Below are positions 18,215 to 31,265 of a stretch of DNA of 64,000 nucleotides, piece after piece. Every line of letters starts with the position of its first letter. Positions within the stretch are counted from its first letter, which is position 1. Below the pieces are notes generated by a model. It was not told where the DNA came from, did not search any database, and saw only the letters and a list, made by a program, of their open reading frames with translations. The position numbers were made by a program, and so were the translations under genes. Source of the DNA: Spiroplasma clarkii (GTDB lineage: Bacteria > Bacillota_I > Bacilli_A > Mycoplasmatales > Mycoplasmataceae); the NCBI RefSeq assembly GCF_002795265.1, contig NZ_CP024870.1:868001-932000 (forward strand), written 5' to 3'.

Positions 18215-20794
18215 TTAATTTCCTCCTGACTTAGCCATTGATAATGTTTTTAGTTGTTGTTTTTCAGCTTTTGAAAAGGCAATTACATCTGGATCAATTA
18301 TCCCGTAATTTATTTCGCAAGCATTAATAGCATTGAAATAACCAGCTTTGTAATTTAATAACATTGTGGCATTAGTAATTTTACTATATTTATCCAACAT
18401 TTCTTGGTATGCTTTGGTTAATTTTTTGACAGTTTCTTGATAATTTGCTTCTAATTGTTGGTTTGCAGCAAATAATTCATCAAGTTTTGCTTGCAAAACA
18501 CCTTTTTCTGCATCAAGGTTAAAGTTTTGGTAATCTGCAATAGCACTAACAACTAAGTTTCTATCGACTTTATCAATTTTGTTTTTTAATTTTAAAGCTT
18601 TTTTATATTTTGCTTTTAAAAGATTTTCTTCATGATTTTTTACTTTGATTAATTTAGTTTCAATACTTGTTTTTGTTGTTAAAAACTTCATATAGTTTTT
18701 AAACAACTCTTGATTTTCTTTAACAAGCTGTAAGTATTCAGCTCCAATTTCATCACAAGTTTGTTTAGCAACTTCTGTGCTAGTGCCATTTGCAACTAAA
18801 ATTTTTATAGCTTTTGCTTTGATTCTTCTTGTTAAACGGTTTGAATATTTATATTCATCAATTTTTTCAACATAAGTTAGTATAGTAAATCCACAAGCTG
18901 CTCCAATAGCAATTAATCATGAAACTACTACTAAAATTTGATTTTTTCAACCATCAACTACTAGGATGGCAAAGATTCCCATTCCACCAGGTCTTACTGC
19001 TGCAACATCAAATCATTTTAAGAACATTCCGCCAAAGAAAGCCCCTAAACATCCACATAGAAATGGTCAAAGTTTTGGTAAGTTAACTCCATAAATTATT
19101 GGTTCAGTAATTCCAAAAATTGCAGCTGGAATACTTCCATAGGCCACACCTCTTAGTTGAGCATTTCTGGTTCTAATGGCAACTCCAATAGTTGCACCCA
19201 TTTGAGCAAAAGTAGCTGCAACCACTGCAGTCATAATGGTAGTTGGCACAACTGGATTTTGTAGAATTGTTCCAATCATTACAGTCATAATAACTGCCAC
19301 ATGAACTCCAGTTAGTACTAATATTTGTCATAAAAAGGCAAATAATCCTACTCCAATTCCTGTAACATCTTTTTCAAAGGTCATAACAACTTGACTTAGA
19401 CCCATTTCAATTAGACCTAATAATGGTCCAAAGATAAATAATGTTGGTATTACTGCTAAGAAATAAACTAAGAATGGTCTAAAGATGATATCAACACTTG
19501 TAGGCATTCAAGTTTTAATTCATTTATCTGCAAAAATTACAATAAATGCTGCAAAAACATATGGTAGAACACTACCTTCATATGCTGTAACAACAAATGG
19601 ATAATCTAAAATTTTAAATAAAAGTCATCCACTAATTCCCTTGGTTGGATCTACAATAAATTGTCCAAACCCAGGGTCTGCAACTGGAGCACTAACTCCT
19701 GCAAGTAAGATTCTTGAAGATAATGTCAGTCCAACAACAATTGCAAAAACTGGATTTCCTCCAAAATATGAGACCACTGAATAACAGAACATGACCCCAA
19801 TTAAATTAAGAGCAACTTTGCTTAAAACATAAAAGATTGTTGACCAAACATCTGGGTTTGGTGAACTTTCATAGTCTGCAATAGCATTTGTTTGTAATAA
19901 AATAGCATATAAAGCACTAAAAATACCAACCGCCATTAGTGGTGGAATTAAAGGCATCATAATCCCTGAAATTGCAGTCATAATTCTTTTGTAAACTGGT
20001 GGCTTTTTAACTTCAACCTTACTTTTACCAGTTAAATCACCCCTGCGAATTTTTTCAATTTCATCTTTAACTTTATAACATTCCCCTCCAATAATAACTT
20101 GGAGTTCACTTCCATTTAAATTTGTCCCTTTGACAAGTTCAATTTTTTTAATTTTTTGTTGATCAATTTTCGACAAATCATTAACTAAAAAACGAACTCT
20201 TGTCATACAATTATAAACTTTGGTAAAGTTTGAATTACCACCAACTAACTCAATTAATTGTTGAGCTGTTTGAGTATATTTTGAAAGATACTCTTCTAAA
20301 AATAATTCATCTTTTGGTTTAGTTTGTGTTATTTGCAACTCCACATGAGCAGTTGCAATCAATTCCCCTTGTTTTGCTGATTTTTTTAATATTTTTATAT
20401 CTATATTTTTAAGATTTTCTGAATCAAAACAAATTGGAGTTTGAATTGAAAGTTTTTGTTCTTTGATTTTTTCAAAATCAACATCCACAATACTTGTTTT
20501 TAAGTCAACTTTTTGATTTTTTTTGACTTTAACATTAAAAGGTTTCCCATTTAAAGCTACTGTGTCCATACCAATATGCATTAAAATTTTCACAGCTTGT
20601 GTTTCAAAAAAAATTGCATGTTTAGTTTCAAAAATTAGAGCAACTGATCCATCTTCTAGGAATGATTTGAACTCATTACTTTTTGGAATCAAGACAAGGC
20701 CATCACCCATCATTTTTTTGGCAAACACATCATCATCACAATCAGTGATTGGTAAAACATCACAATCAACTGGTGCATAAATTTTTATTTCCAT
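18215..20794 (-). CDS. PTS beta-glucoside EIIABC with C-terminal extension, copy 1
   Basis: 859 residues in the unusual order A-B-C plus extension. Residues ~1-130: glucose-type EIIA (APVDCDVLPITD; active His in ILMHIGMDT). ~165-250: EIIB with phospho-Cys in YNCMTRVRFLV. ~265-640: EIIC with about ten membrane segments (MPLIPPLMAVGIFSALY start; GVAYGSIPAAIFGITEPIIYG substrate region). ~655-859: a cytosolic, Lys/Glu-rich helical extension not found in standard BglF proteins. I chose ATG 20794 over an upstream ATG (20815) because GAGGAGGAAAATT precedes it. Intact. It imports and phosphorylates beta-glucosides for the GH1 enzyme. Confidence 0.93.
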
Positions 20795-20852
20795 AATTTT
20801 CCTCCTCATTGTCATTTTAAAACTTCGTAATTTAAAAGAATATGGAAAAAAA

Positions 20853-20873
20853 GTACTGATGTTACATCAGTAC
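20853..20873. promoter_or_regulatory. Perfect 21-bp palindrome between regulator and PTS gene, copy 1
   Basis: Arms GTACTGATGT / ACATCAGTAC around a single central base. It overlaps the regulator stop codon and is followed on the minus strand by T7. It may be an operator for a dimeric regulator, a terminator of the regulator gene, or both. The equivalent element in copy 2 keeps the pairing despite base changes. Confidence 0.65.
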
Positions 20874-21592
20874 TAATTTGTTCTTAGAATAATTCATTTT
20901 AATGCAATTTCACAAATTTCAGTACTAAAATTAATTTTTGTCAATCTTTTCATCTCTTTTAAATATCTTGGTTCTCAAGTAATTCAATGAATAAATCCAT
21001 AAAAATAAAGTCATGAGTCTAGTTCTTTTGAAACTAGAAAATCGTAAAATTCTTCAAAAACTAATTCTAAACTTTTAATAACTTCTTTATATTTTGAACT
21101 ATTATAGTCAATAAAATGTTTATAAACTTGCTTGCGAAAATTTTTTAGAAACTTTTTTTCAAAATCGTTTTGATACCACTCTTTTTTTGCAGCAAACAAG
21201 ATTGTTAAAATTGTTGGAGTAGTTGCAAAATTACTTAATAACTTAAAACTTAAAGTAGAAAATGGCTTTTCTAGATTGTTTTCACAAATAATTCTGTTAA
21301 ACTCTAAGTAAAAATTTTTAGTCGCAATTCAGTGTAGAGCATAATAGTGTGTTAAGACTAACTGAATATTGGTTTTAGTTGCATTATCAAAAATTATTTT
21401 AATCTCTTTTAAAGAAAAGTTCATGTTAATAAATAATTTAATTTCATAAATCCTTTTAACTTGCTCAGGAGTCATTAAAATTTTGTCTTCAAAAATTGTG
21501 TGTGGCAAAAGGCCATAATTAACATAGTATTTTAATTGAGATAAGGTTGTAAAAGTTTTATGCATAATTTGACTTAATGAATACTCATCCAT
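20873..21592 (-). CDS. MerR-like transcriptional regulator, copy 1
   Basis: 239 residues. N-terminal MerR-type winged helix: EYSLSQIMHKTFTTLSQLKYYVNYGLL, then MTPEQVKRIYEIKLFINMNFSLKEIKIIF. The ~150-residue C-terminal part is helical, aromatic-rich and unlike known MerR effector domains, and four TGA-coded Trp lie in its last third. ATG 21592 is preferred over 21601 because GGGGGA then has normal spacing. It is transcribed just ahead of the PTS/bgl genes and probably controls them in response to the substrate or its phosphate. Confidence 0.7.
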
Positions 21593-21620
21593 AATCAACA
21601 TTCCCCCATAGAATAATTGT

Positions 21621-21626
21621 ATTATA
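21621..21626 (-). promoter_or_regulatory. -10 box of the copy-1 beta-glucoside module
   Basis: TATAAT on the minus strand, ~30 bp before the regulator start. An upstream TCTAGAATG block is conserved in both copies and may be part of a regulator site. Confidence 0.55.
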
Positions 21627-21849
21627 ATATTTTAAAAAAAACATTCTAGACTTTAAAATTTACACTGACTCAATATAAATTTTATAAAAATCATAAAAGA
21701 GTTACGGATTAGCATATCACAAATAATTTTCTATAATTTTTAAGTTTTATCATGATTATTCAAAAAGTTAGTTTTTAATTATGGACATTTAATAAGCTTC
21801 TGTGTCTAAAAGTGAGTTACTCTACAAGTCTAAAAAATAAAGAATATAA

Positions 21850-21938
21850 AAAAATCTAACTCAAAACTAGTAAAAACCCACCATTTGGTGGGTTTTAAAC
21901 ATTAATGTCTATTTTCTAAGTATCATTTTAAGTTTAAC
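21850..21938. other. Duplication scar: PAP2 3-prime remnant
   Basis: This stretch between the two modules (ATCTAACTCAAAACTAGTAAAA, a hairpin, then ATTAATGTCTATTTTCTAAG...) aligns with the 3-prime end and downstream region of PAP2 gene 2 at 16655-16747. It shows that the duplicated unit began inside or at the end of a PAP2 gene. The preceding 21660-21850 has no ORF or structure I can support. Confidence 0.6.
21872..21897 (-). terminator. Terminator after bgl copy 2
   Basis: AAACCCACC / GGTGGGTTT stem with ATTT loop and A/T tails; the homologue of the terminator at 16685. Confidence 0.85.
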
Positions 21939-23402
<1,464 letters not shown>

Positions 23403-23404
23403 TT

Positions 23405-25984
23405 TTAATTTCCTCCTGACTTAGCCATTGATAATATTTTTAGTTGTTGTTTTTCAGCTTTTGAAAAGGCAATTACATCTGGATCGATTATCCCGTAATT
23501 TATTTCGCAAGCATTAATAGCATTGAAATAGCCAGCTTTGTAATTTAAAAACATTGTGGCATCAGTAATTTTAATATATTTATCAAGCATTTCTTGGTAT
23601 GCTTTGGTCAATTTTTTGACAGTTTCTTGATAATTTACTTCTAACTGTTGGTTTGCAGTAAATAATTCATCAAGTTTTGCTTGTAAAACTCCTTTTGCTG
23701 CATCAAGATTAAAGTTTTGGTAATCTGCAATAGCACTAACAACTAAGTTTCTATCAACTTTATCTATTTTGTTTTTTAATTTTAAAGCTTTTTTATATTT
23801 TGCTTTTAAAAGATTTTCTTCATGATTTTTTACTTTGATTAATTTAGTTTCAATACTTGTTTTTGTTGTTAAAAACTTCATATAGTTTTTAAACAACTCT
23901 TGATTTTCTTTAACAAGATGTAAGTACTCAACCCCAATTTCATCACAAGTTTGTTTAGCAACTTCTGTGCTGGTACCATTTGCAACTAAAATTTTTATAG
24001 CTTTGGCTTTGATTCTTCTTGTTAAACGGTTTGAATATTTATATTCATCAATTTTTTCAACATATGTTAGTATTGTAAGTCCACAAGCCACCCCAATGGC
24101 AATTAATCATGAAACTACTACTAAAATTTGATTTTTTCAACCTTCCACTCTAAGGATTGCAAAGATTCCAGACCCACCAGGTCTTACTGCTGTGACATCA
24201 AACCATTTTAAAAGCATTCCACTAAAAAATGCTCCAATGCATCCCATTAAGAATGGTCAAAGTTTTGGTAGGTTAACCCCATAAATAAGTGGTTCTGTAA
24301 CTCCAAAAACAGCAGCTGGAATACTTCCATAGGCCACACCTCTTAGTTGAGCATTTCTGGTTCTAATAGCAACTCCAATAGTTGCGCCCATTTGAGCAAA
24401 TGTGGCCGCTCCAATTGCTGTCAAAATTGTGGTTGGTATAACAGGGTCTTGCAAAATAGTTCCAATCATTACAGTCATATAAACTGCCACATGAACTCCA
24501 GTTAGTACTAATATTTATCATAAAAAGGCAAATAGTCCTACTCCAATTCCTGTAACATCTTTTTCAAAGGTCATAACAACTTGACTTAAACCCATTTCAA
24601 TTAGACCTAATAATGGTCCAAAGATAAATAATGTTGGTATAACTGCTAAAAAATATACCAAGAATGGTCTAAAGATGATATCAACACTTGTAGGCATTCA
24701 AGTTTTAATTCATTTATCTGCAAAAATTACAATAAATGCTGCAAAAACATATGGTAAAACACTACCTTCATATGCTGTAACAACAAATGGATAATCTAAA
24801 ATTTTAAATAAAAGTCATCCACTAATTCCCTTGGTTGGATCTACAATAAATTGTCCAAACCCAGGGTCTGCAACTGGTGCACTAACTCCTGCTAATAAAA
24901 TTCTTGAAGATAAAGTCAATCCTACTAGAATTGCAAAGATTGGATTACCTCCAAAATATGCTACAACTGAATAACAGAACATAACCCCAATTAAATTAAG
25001 AGCAACTTTGCTTAAAACATAAAAGATTGTTGACCAAACATCTGGGTTGTTTGTACTTCCATAGTCAACAATAATATTTGCTTGCAATAAAACAGAGTAC
25101 AAAGCACTAAAGATTCCAACTGCCATTAGTGGTGGAATTAATGGGACCATTACTCCTGAAATTGCAGTCATAATTCTTTTGTAAACTGGTGGCTTTTTAA
25201 CTTCAACTTTACTTTTACCAGTTAAATCACCTCTGCGAATTTTTTCAATTTCATCTTTAACTTTATAACATTCCCCTCCAATAATTACTTGGAGTTCACT
25301 TCCATTTAAATTTGTTCCCTTGACAAGTTCAATTTTTTTAATTTTTTGTTGGTCAATTTTTGACAAATCATTAACTAAAAAACGAACTCTTGTCATACAA
25401 TTATAAACTTTGGTAAAGTTTGAATTACCACCAACTAACTCAATTAATTGTTGAGCTGTTTGAGTATATTTTGAAAGATACTCTTCTAAAAACAATTCAT
25501 CTTTTGGTTTAGTTTGTGTTGTTTGCAACTCCACTTGAGCAGTTGCAATCAATTCCCCTTGTTTTGCTGATTTTTTTAATATTTTTATATCTATATTTTT
25601 AAGATTTTCTGAATCAAAACAAATTGGAGTTTGAATTGAAAGCTTTTGTTCTTTGATTTTTTCAAAATCAACATCCACAACACTTGTTTTTAAATCAACT
25701 TTTTGATTTTTTTTGATTTTAACATTAAATGGTTTCCCATTTAAAGCTACTGTGTCCATACCAATATGCATTAAAATTTTCACAGCTTGTGTTTCAAAAA
25801 AAATTGCATGTTTAGTATCAAAAATTAGAGCAACTGATCCATCTTCTAAGAATGATTTGAACTCATTACTTTTTGGAATCAAGACAAGGCCATCACCCAT
25901 CATTTTTTTGGCAAACACATCATCATCACAATCAGTGATTGGTAAAACATCACAATCAACTGGTGCATAAATTTTTATTTCCAT
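23405..25984 (-). pseudogene. PTS beta-glucoside EIIABC copy 2, interrupted by TAA
   Basis: Full-length counterpart of copy 1 (860 codons, same A-B-C-extension order, all active-site residues present), but codon 490 is TAA (24515-24517) where copy 1 has CAA. The stop falls in the middle of EIIC, after the EIIA and EIIB domains and roughly half of the membrane part. The truncated product would keep soluble A and B phosphocarrier domains but not a complete transporter. The frame is otherwise open to the normal stop at 23405, which suggests a recent mutation. A sequencing error is possible but would have to mimic a C-to-T transition. Confidence 0.88.
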
Positions 25985-26042
25985 AATTTTCCTCCTCATT
26001 GTCATTTTAAAACTTTGCAATTTAAAAGTGTAGTTAAAAAAA

Positions 26043-26063
26043 GTACTGATATCATATCAGTAC
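26043..26063. promoter_or_regulatory. Perfect 21-bp palindrome, copy 2
   Basis: Arms GTACTGATAT / ATATCAGTAC around one central base, at the same place as the copy-1 element (end of the regulator gene, followed by a T run on the minus strand). The G-C pair at arm position 9 in copy 1 is A-T here, a compensated change. Confidence 0.65.
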
Positions 26064-26782
26064 TAGTTTGTCCTCAAAATAATTCAATTTAATGCCATTT
26101 CACGAATTTCATTACTAAAATTAATCTTTGTTAATCTCTTCATCTCTTTTAAGTATCTTGGGGCCCAGGTGATTCAATGAATAAATGCATAAAAATATAA
26201 CCATGAAGTAAGGTCTTTTGAAATTAAAAAAGTAAAAAATTCTTCAAAAATGGAAGTTAATCTTTGAGAAATGTCATCATACTTTGAACTATTGTAGTCA
26301 GTAAAATGTTTATAAACTTGCTTGCGAAAATTTTTTATAAAAAATTTATCTGATTCATTCTGATACCATTCTTTTTTTGCTGAAAATAATATTGTCAATA
26401 TTGATGGAGTAATTGCATAATTACTCAATAAATTAAAACTTAAAGTTGAAAATGGTTTTTCTAGATTGTCTTCACAAATTATTCTGTCGAATTCCATATA
26501 AAAACTTTTAGTATCAATTCAGTGCAACGCATAATAATATTTAAAAATTGATTGGATATTGCTTTTGGTTGCATTAGCAAAAATTATTTGAATTTCTTTC
26601 AAAGAAAAGTTCATATTAATAAATAATTTAATTTCATAAATTCTTTTAACTTGCTCAGGAGTCATTAAGACTTTATCTTCAAAAATTGAATCATCTAAAA
26701 GACCATGTTTTACATAGTTTTTTAATTGAGATAAGGTTGTAAAAGTTTTACGCATAATTTGACTTAATGAATACTCATTCAT
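26063..26782 (-). CDS. MerR-like transcriptional regulator, copy 2
   Basis: 239 residues, paralogue of the regulator at 20873 with the same MerR-type N-terminus (EYSLSQIMRKTFTTLSQLKNYVKHGLL). It diverges more than the enzymes do, notably in the wing (PHTIFEDKI vs DDSIFEDKV) and the mid C-terminal part, which could reflect altered effector or operator preference. Start chosen at ATG 26782 for the GGGGGA spacing. Intact. Confidence 0.7.
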
Positions 26783-26810
26783 AATCAACATTCCCCCATA
26801 GAATAATTGT

Positions 26811-26816
26811 ATTATA
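26811..26816 (-). promoter_or_regulatory. -10 box of the copy-2 beta-glucoside module
   Basis: TATAAT on the minus strand at the position equivalent to 21621, with the same upstream TCTAGAATG block. Confidence 0.55.
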
Positions 26817-26887
26817 ATATTTTAAAAAAAGCATTCTAGACTTAAAAATCTATTTTCAATTTAGTTAAAATCTGAGTCTACAAAAAA

Positions 26888-29377
26888 TTACAAAGTCATT
26901 TTTCACTCATGTGAATCACCATTTCAATTAGTAAAATCTTTAATTGGTATAAAAGTTTTACTATTATGATCAAATATTTTTGAACCACGATTTCCTTCAA
27001 GTTCAAAACCATCTTGCAGGAAATTAATTTGTAGAGTGTACCCCTCTTGATAATCTCAGTCCATTGAATCTAGAGTCATATTCTTCCCTTCAATTTCTCG
27101 GCTTTGAATTATTTCATTATTTTCATCAAGTAATTTTACTTCTACAAAGACTCCATCAATATTATTAATTGGAGGGTTATAAGTTCTTATTCTTATTTTT
27201 TGAGCTTCTCTGTCATCTCATATATGCATACTATGCTTGTTTGCACCATCATTTTGTTCAACATTTCCTCTAATTTTAATGTAAGTTGGGAAAAGTTCTG
27301 AACTTTCTGGGTCTTCTTCAAAGGGAACACTACTTAGATAATTAATATTTGGCAGTGTTGAGTTTTTGAAAGTTTTTAAAACTGCAATTTGTCTTCCCTC
27401 AGCACGAGGGAATAATCTTTTGTCTTCTGTAACTTCAACAGCTGTTAATTCTCCACCAATTTCACCTCATGATTTAAATGGTTTTAATTTCTCACTAATT
27501 CCAGGTACTAAAAAACCTTGTAGGACATTGTTTTTTCAAGTAGAAATATTATCTAATCCTGAATAATCGTGATCTAAAAGTATTTTAAACATGTCATTTC
27601 CATAATCTGTTCCATAAGCTGAAGCAATTTCTTGAACTTCTGTGGGTATTTGTAAACCTCATTTTTCAAAAAAAGAAGATAAATTTGTTTGTGAAACTTT
27701 TGTAACCAATTCCATAATAACATCTAAAATTGCTCGGTATTTTGGTTCATAACCTTCAGCAGTTGCATCATCTTTATATTCAATTTCTTTTGCAGCAATT
27801 TTATCTAAGATATTTTTTCTATAATAACGAGCATAATTATTGAAGTTTGCTAAAAAATCACTTCCTAAACCCAATATTAGTTGGTCTCAAAAAATTGTTT
27901 CCGTTATTATAACATCTGCTTTATGATTATTTGTTATTCCATAAACAATCTCACCATCTTCATTTGGCTTTTGATAAAGAGCATTTTGTTTAATACCTTC
28001 CAAAAATGATGGATCAGCTTTAAACAAGTCTGAATTAAAGACTGCATCATAAAATTGTGCACCATTACTAAAGTCAGTCTTGTACAAGAATTGTGTAATA
28101 CCAATAGTATTAAGATTTGGTGTTACATCTCTTCATTTATCAAGTAAAAGAGTTGCATTCTGTCTAACATAACCAACAGCATTGGTGAATTTTGAAATAT
28201 CTTGACTAAAGTAATTTTTTAAAGCACTATCTAAGTTTGTTTCATGATAACCTTGTCCACCCTTTCCTGTAAAAGTTAAAGCAAACTATTGGTTTTTATA
28301 AAACCCTGGTTCAGATTCTAATAGTGCTTCAAAATCCATTGACGTTGGTGGTAAACTTGAGTGAAAATTAATATAATTTTCAGCTACAGGAGCATCAAAT
28401 GTAGTAGGTTTGTTATCACTTAAAAAAATGTTAATCTTTTGAAAATCAAATTCAAAATTATGGACACCAATTCCTTTTGAACTAATTCCATATAGTTCAC
28501 TATTTAATTCATAATTTTTATCCATAACATCAAGAAATGTATTTAAATTATTGTCTCGATAATCAATTCCATCTTTTTCAGCTGTTTTTAGTATTAAAAA
28601 TAATTTTGGCATGTCGATGACAAAATTAAATTTTGTTGATTTAAAAATAACCATTGGAGTTCTCTCAGTAAATTGTTTTTGAACATTATATTCATCAGCA
28701 ACAAACTGATCTAATTGTTCATAGATTTCATTTCAAAAACCTCTATAATTTTCATCAAAAACTGCTGATCGAGCATCCCTATCATAAACTAACACTTTTT
28801 TTGAAATATCATCTTCAACATCATTTACAACAACCTTTACTATATTTAAAGTTGCTGCAATTCTTTGGTATAGTAAACCATCTTTTGGTGCTATAAATTT
28901 TAAAATAAGTTGACCATCCTTTTCTTCATAACTTTCAACTGTAATACCAGCCCTTGATGTAGATTGAGTATTAATAAAAGCAGGTAAAGATAGTGTAGAT
29001 TGTCATTCACCATCAAGCCCAATTAGAAAAACAGTATCATTCCCTGTTAAAAGACTTACTTCAGCAGAGGTCATTTTTGTTAAATCTAGATAGACTTTTA
29101 CTTCATCATCTTTTTTCACATATGTGCCAATTGGAGCAACTGTTGATGTAACAAAACGTTGGTCTAGATAATTAAATTGACGATAACTTTCATATCTCAA
29201 TCATTCAGCCCCATTTTTATAAGAGTTTAAATTATTTGTGTTAGTTTCAAGAAACCCTGGTGGTTTATTATCATCTGTGTTATTGTTACCATATTTAAAA
29301 TTAATTGTACAGCTTGTCACTGTGGTTGAAGTAATCAACAAGGTAATACTTCCGAGTAATTTTAATAACTTTTTCAT
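26888..29377 (-). pseudogene. Large surface lipoprotein gene with in-frame TAG
   Basis: 830 codons from ATG 29377 (GGAAGGAGAG before it) to TAA at 26888, interrupted at codon 364 by TAG (28286-28288). The N-terminus is a mollicute lipoprotein signal (MKKLLKLLGSITLLI…TVTSC, lipid Cys ~ residue 23). After the stop the same frame runs on for ~465 codons with normal composition and TGA-Trp, so it was one gene. A GYHE sequence soon after the stop recalls an M60-type peptidase helix, but the second zinc His is absent, so I do not call it. The function is unknown. The first 363 residues could still be made and anchored. Confidence 0.75.
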
Positions 29378-29582
29378 AAACTCTCCTTCCAACACATATT
29401 TTTTCAAATTCCTGGTCGTAAATTTTTTTTGATATTAAAAAAATTTACCAATCATTCTACTTACTTTCTTATTTTTTGATATTAGCATTTTTAATAATTT
29501 ATCATAGCAAATTATTAACAACTATATTATACACTACTATTTTCAAGATTATAGTTTCTAGTGAGTGTAAAATGCAAATTAC

Positions 29583-31132
29583 CATTGTTATCAAAACAAA
29601 AAAGGACTAAATGTTATCAAAACAAAACTGGACTTTATTATAATAATAAAGGAAATCAGGGAATAAAAATGAAAAGAAATTATAGAGGTAAAAGACAAAT
29701 GAAAACCAACAAACATATACAAGATATTATTAGGGAGGCTGCTTTATCCAGGGATAAAGCAGCCAAAAGAGAACTTTTGATAAAAAGTGGTGGCAGTAGA
29801 TCATGGTTTTATGATGCCATTAAAAAATACAAAGAAATTGGTGAGGCCTTCTTTATCCACAAAAATAAAAACAATAAGCATGCTCAAAAGCGAACCCATA
29901 TGCAAGCACTAGAGATTAGCAGGATTTTTAGGGATGAGTACTTAAACTGTAATTTTAGGGATTTTATGCGCTATTTAAAAGCAGATAAAAGATATGACTA
30001 TCAGTGGGTGAGTTATTCATATATTTACAATATTTTAAGATCTAAAAATCATTGCTCAAAACTGGCACATAAAAAAACTATCAAATTGTTAGCAAAAGAA
30101 GAAGAGTTGAAAAATAGACCTCAAAGTCTACTGGTTCCCTCCTCAGCTACAGAAAGAGCAAAAGAAAATATCCATATTGCAAGGCCAAGAACCCAAAGGC
30201 GTGGTCATGTTGTTGAAGCTGATGCTACATTTTGAAGATTCAGTGATGAGGAGATTTGGGCATTGCATGGTTATATTGATGAGGCAAGTGGAGAGGTTTT
30301 AGGATTATATTTTGATCATCAAGAAACTACTGAAGGTTATTTCAATGCTTTGAAACCGGTCTTAAAAAATTATGGGACTTTTGAAGTGCTAAGAACTGAC
30401 AAACGCAGAACTTTTTGGAGTGAAAAAAAAGAATCTTCGCCCGAAGATTCTCGAATTCAGTTTGCATTTGTAGCTAAAAACTTAGGTATTGACATCCAAT
30501 CATCAATTTCACCACAATTCAAACCAAGGATTGAAAGGCTCTGAAAAACCATTAAATGTACAATCACTACCTTTATGGAACAAAATAAAGTCACAAATAT
30601 TAATGAGGCCAATCTAGTCTTACCAAAATTTGTTGAGTATTTAAATAATCATGTTGTAACCCTTCAAAAAGATTTTACTACAAATTCATTCAAAAAATTT
30701 GAGGGAGATCTAAATATTATTTTGGGACACAAATCAATTAGAGTGGTTGCAAGAGATCTAACTGTTACCTATGAAAAGAAAAAGTACTTTATATGCAATT
30801 TCACAACACCATTAAATATACCTAGACGAGAGATTATGATAATTCAATGTTGTGATGGTAACCTTATCGCATCACTTGGTGATAACTATTATAGTATGAT
30901 TGAATTTGATAATGAAATGCTCTACAAATCAAAAGTTGTTCTTGAAAATGAAGGAGTGAAACCTGAAGATATGCCACAAAAAATTAAAAACAACTCTGTC
31001 TGAGCTCAATCAAACTTTATCTTTTTTAAGAAAAAATACTCAAGTTGATATAAAAAGCACTCCTATTAAACTAGCAATTTATTAAAAGTTGTATTAAAAT
31101 TACTAAAAGTCCAAATTTGTTTTGATAGCTAC
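29583..31132 (+). mobile_element. IS1202-like insertion sequence, 1550 bp
   Basis: Ends share the inverted core TATCAAAACAAA then GGACT (left ~29588-29607, right ~31107-31127). The left end has a second direct copy of that core ~30 bp inward. The element is flanked by ~30-bp direct repeats (29553-29582 and 31133-31162) with a single mismatch. Such long target duplications and a single DDE transposase are hallmarks of the IS1202 group; the group name is recalled, not searched. It lies between a lipoprotein gene and a membrane-protein gene and does not break either. Confidence 0.82.
29669..31069 (+). CDS. DDE transposase of the IS1202-like element
   Basis: 466 residues reading TGA as Trp (four internal). 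N-terminal helix-turn-helix region (~residues 10-90). The integrase core has HVVEADATFW (first Asp), VLRTDKRRTFW (second Asp) and PQFKPRIERLWKTIK (Glu), in that order. The C-terminal ~130 residues form a beta-rich tail. ATG 29669 follows AGGGAATAAAA; ATG 29699 is an alternative. The frame is complete, so the element may be active. Confidence 0.85.
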
Positions 31133-31265
31133 AGTTTCTATTGAGTGTAAAATGCAAATTACTGGTTTTTATTTGCCATTTTATTAAATTCTTGTCAAAA
31201 CCCAAAAAAACTAATAACTAATCTTTTTAAAGTTCTCAAAGAAGTGTAAAACCACTATTTTAGGT

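Noticed and set aside
28000-28300. Assigning the lipoprotein to the M60 (enhancin-like) peptidases
   Set aside because: Only a GYHE stretch is visible; the second His and downstream Glu of HExGH are not, so the evidence is too thin.
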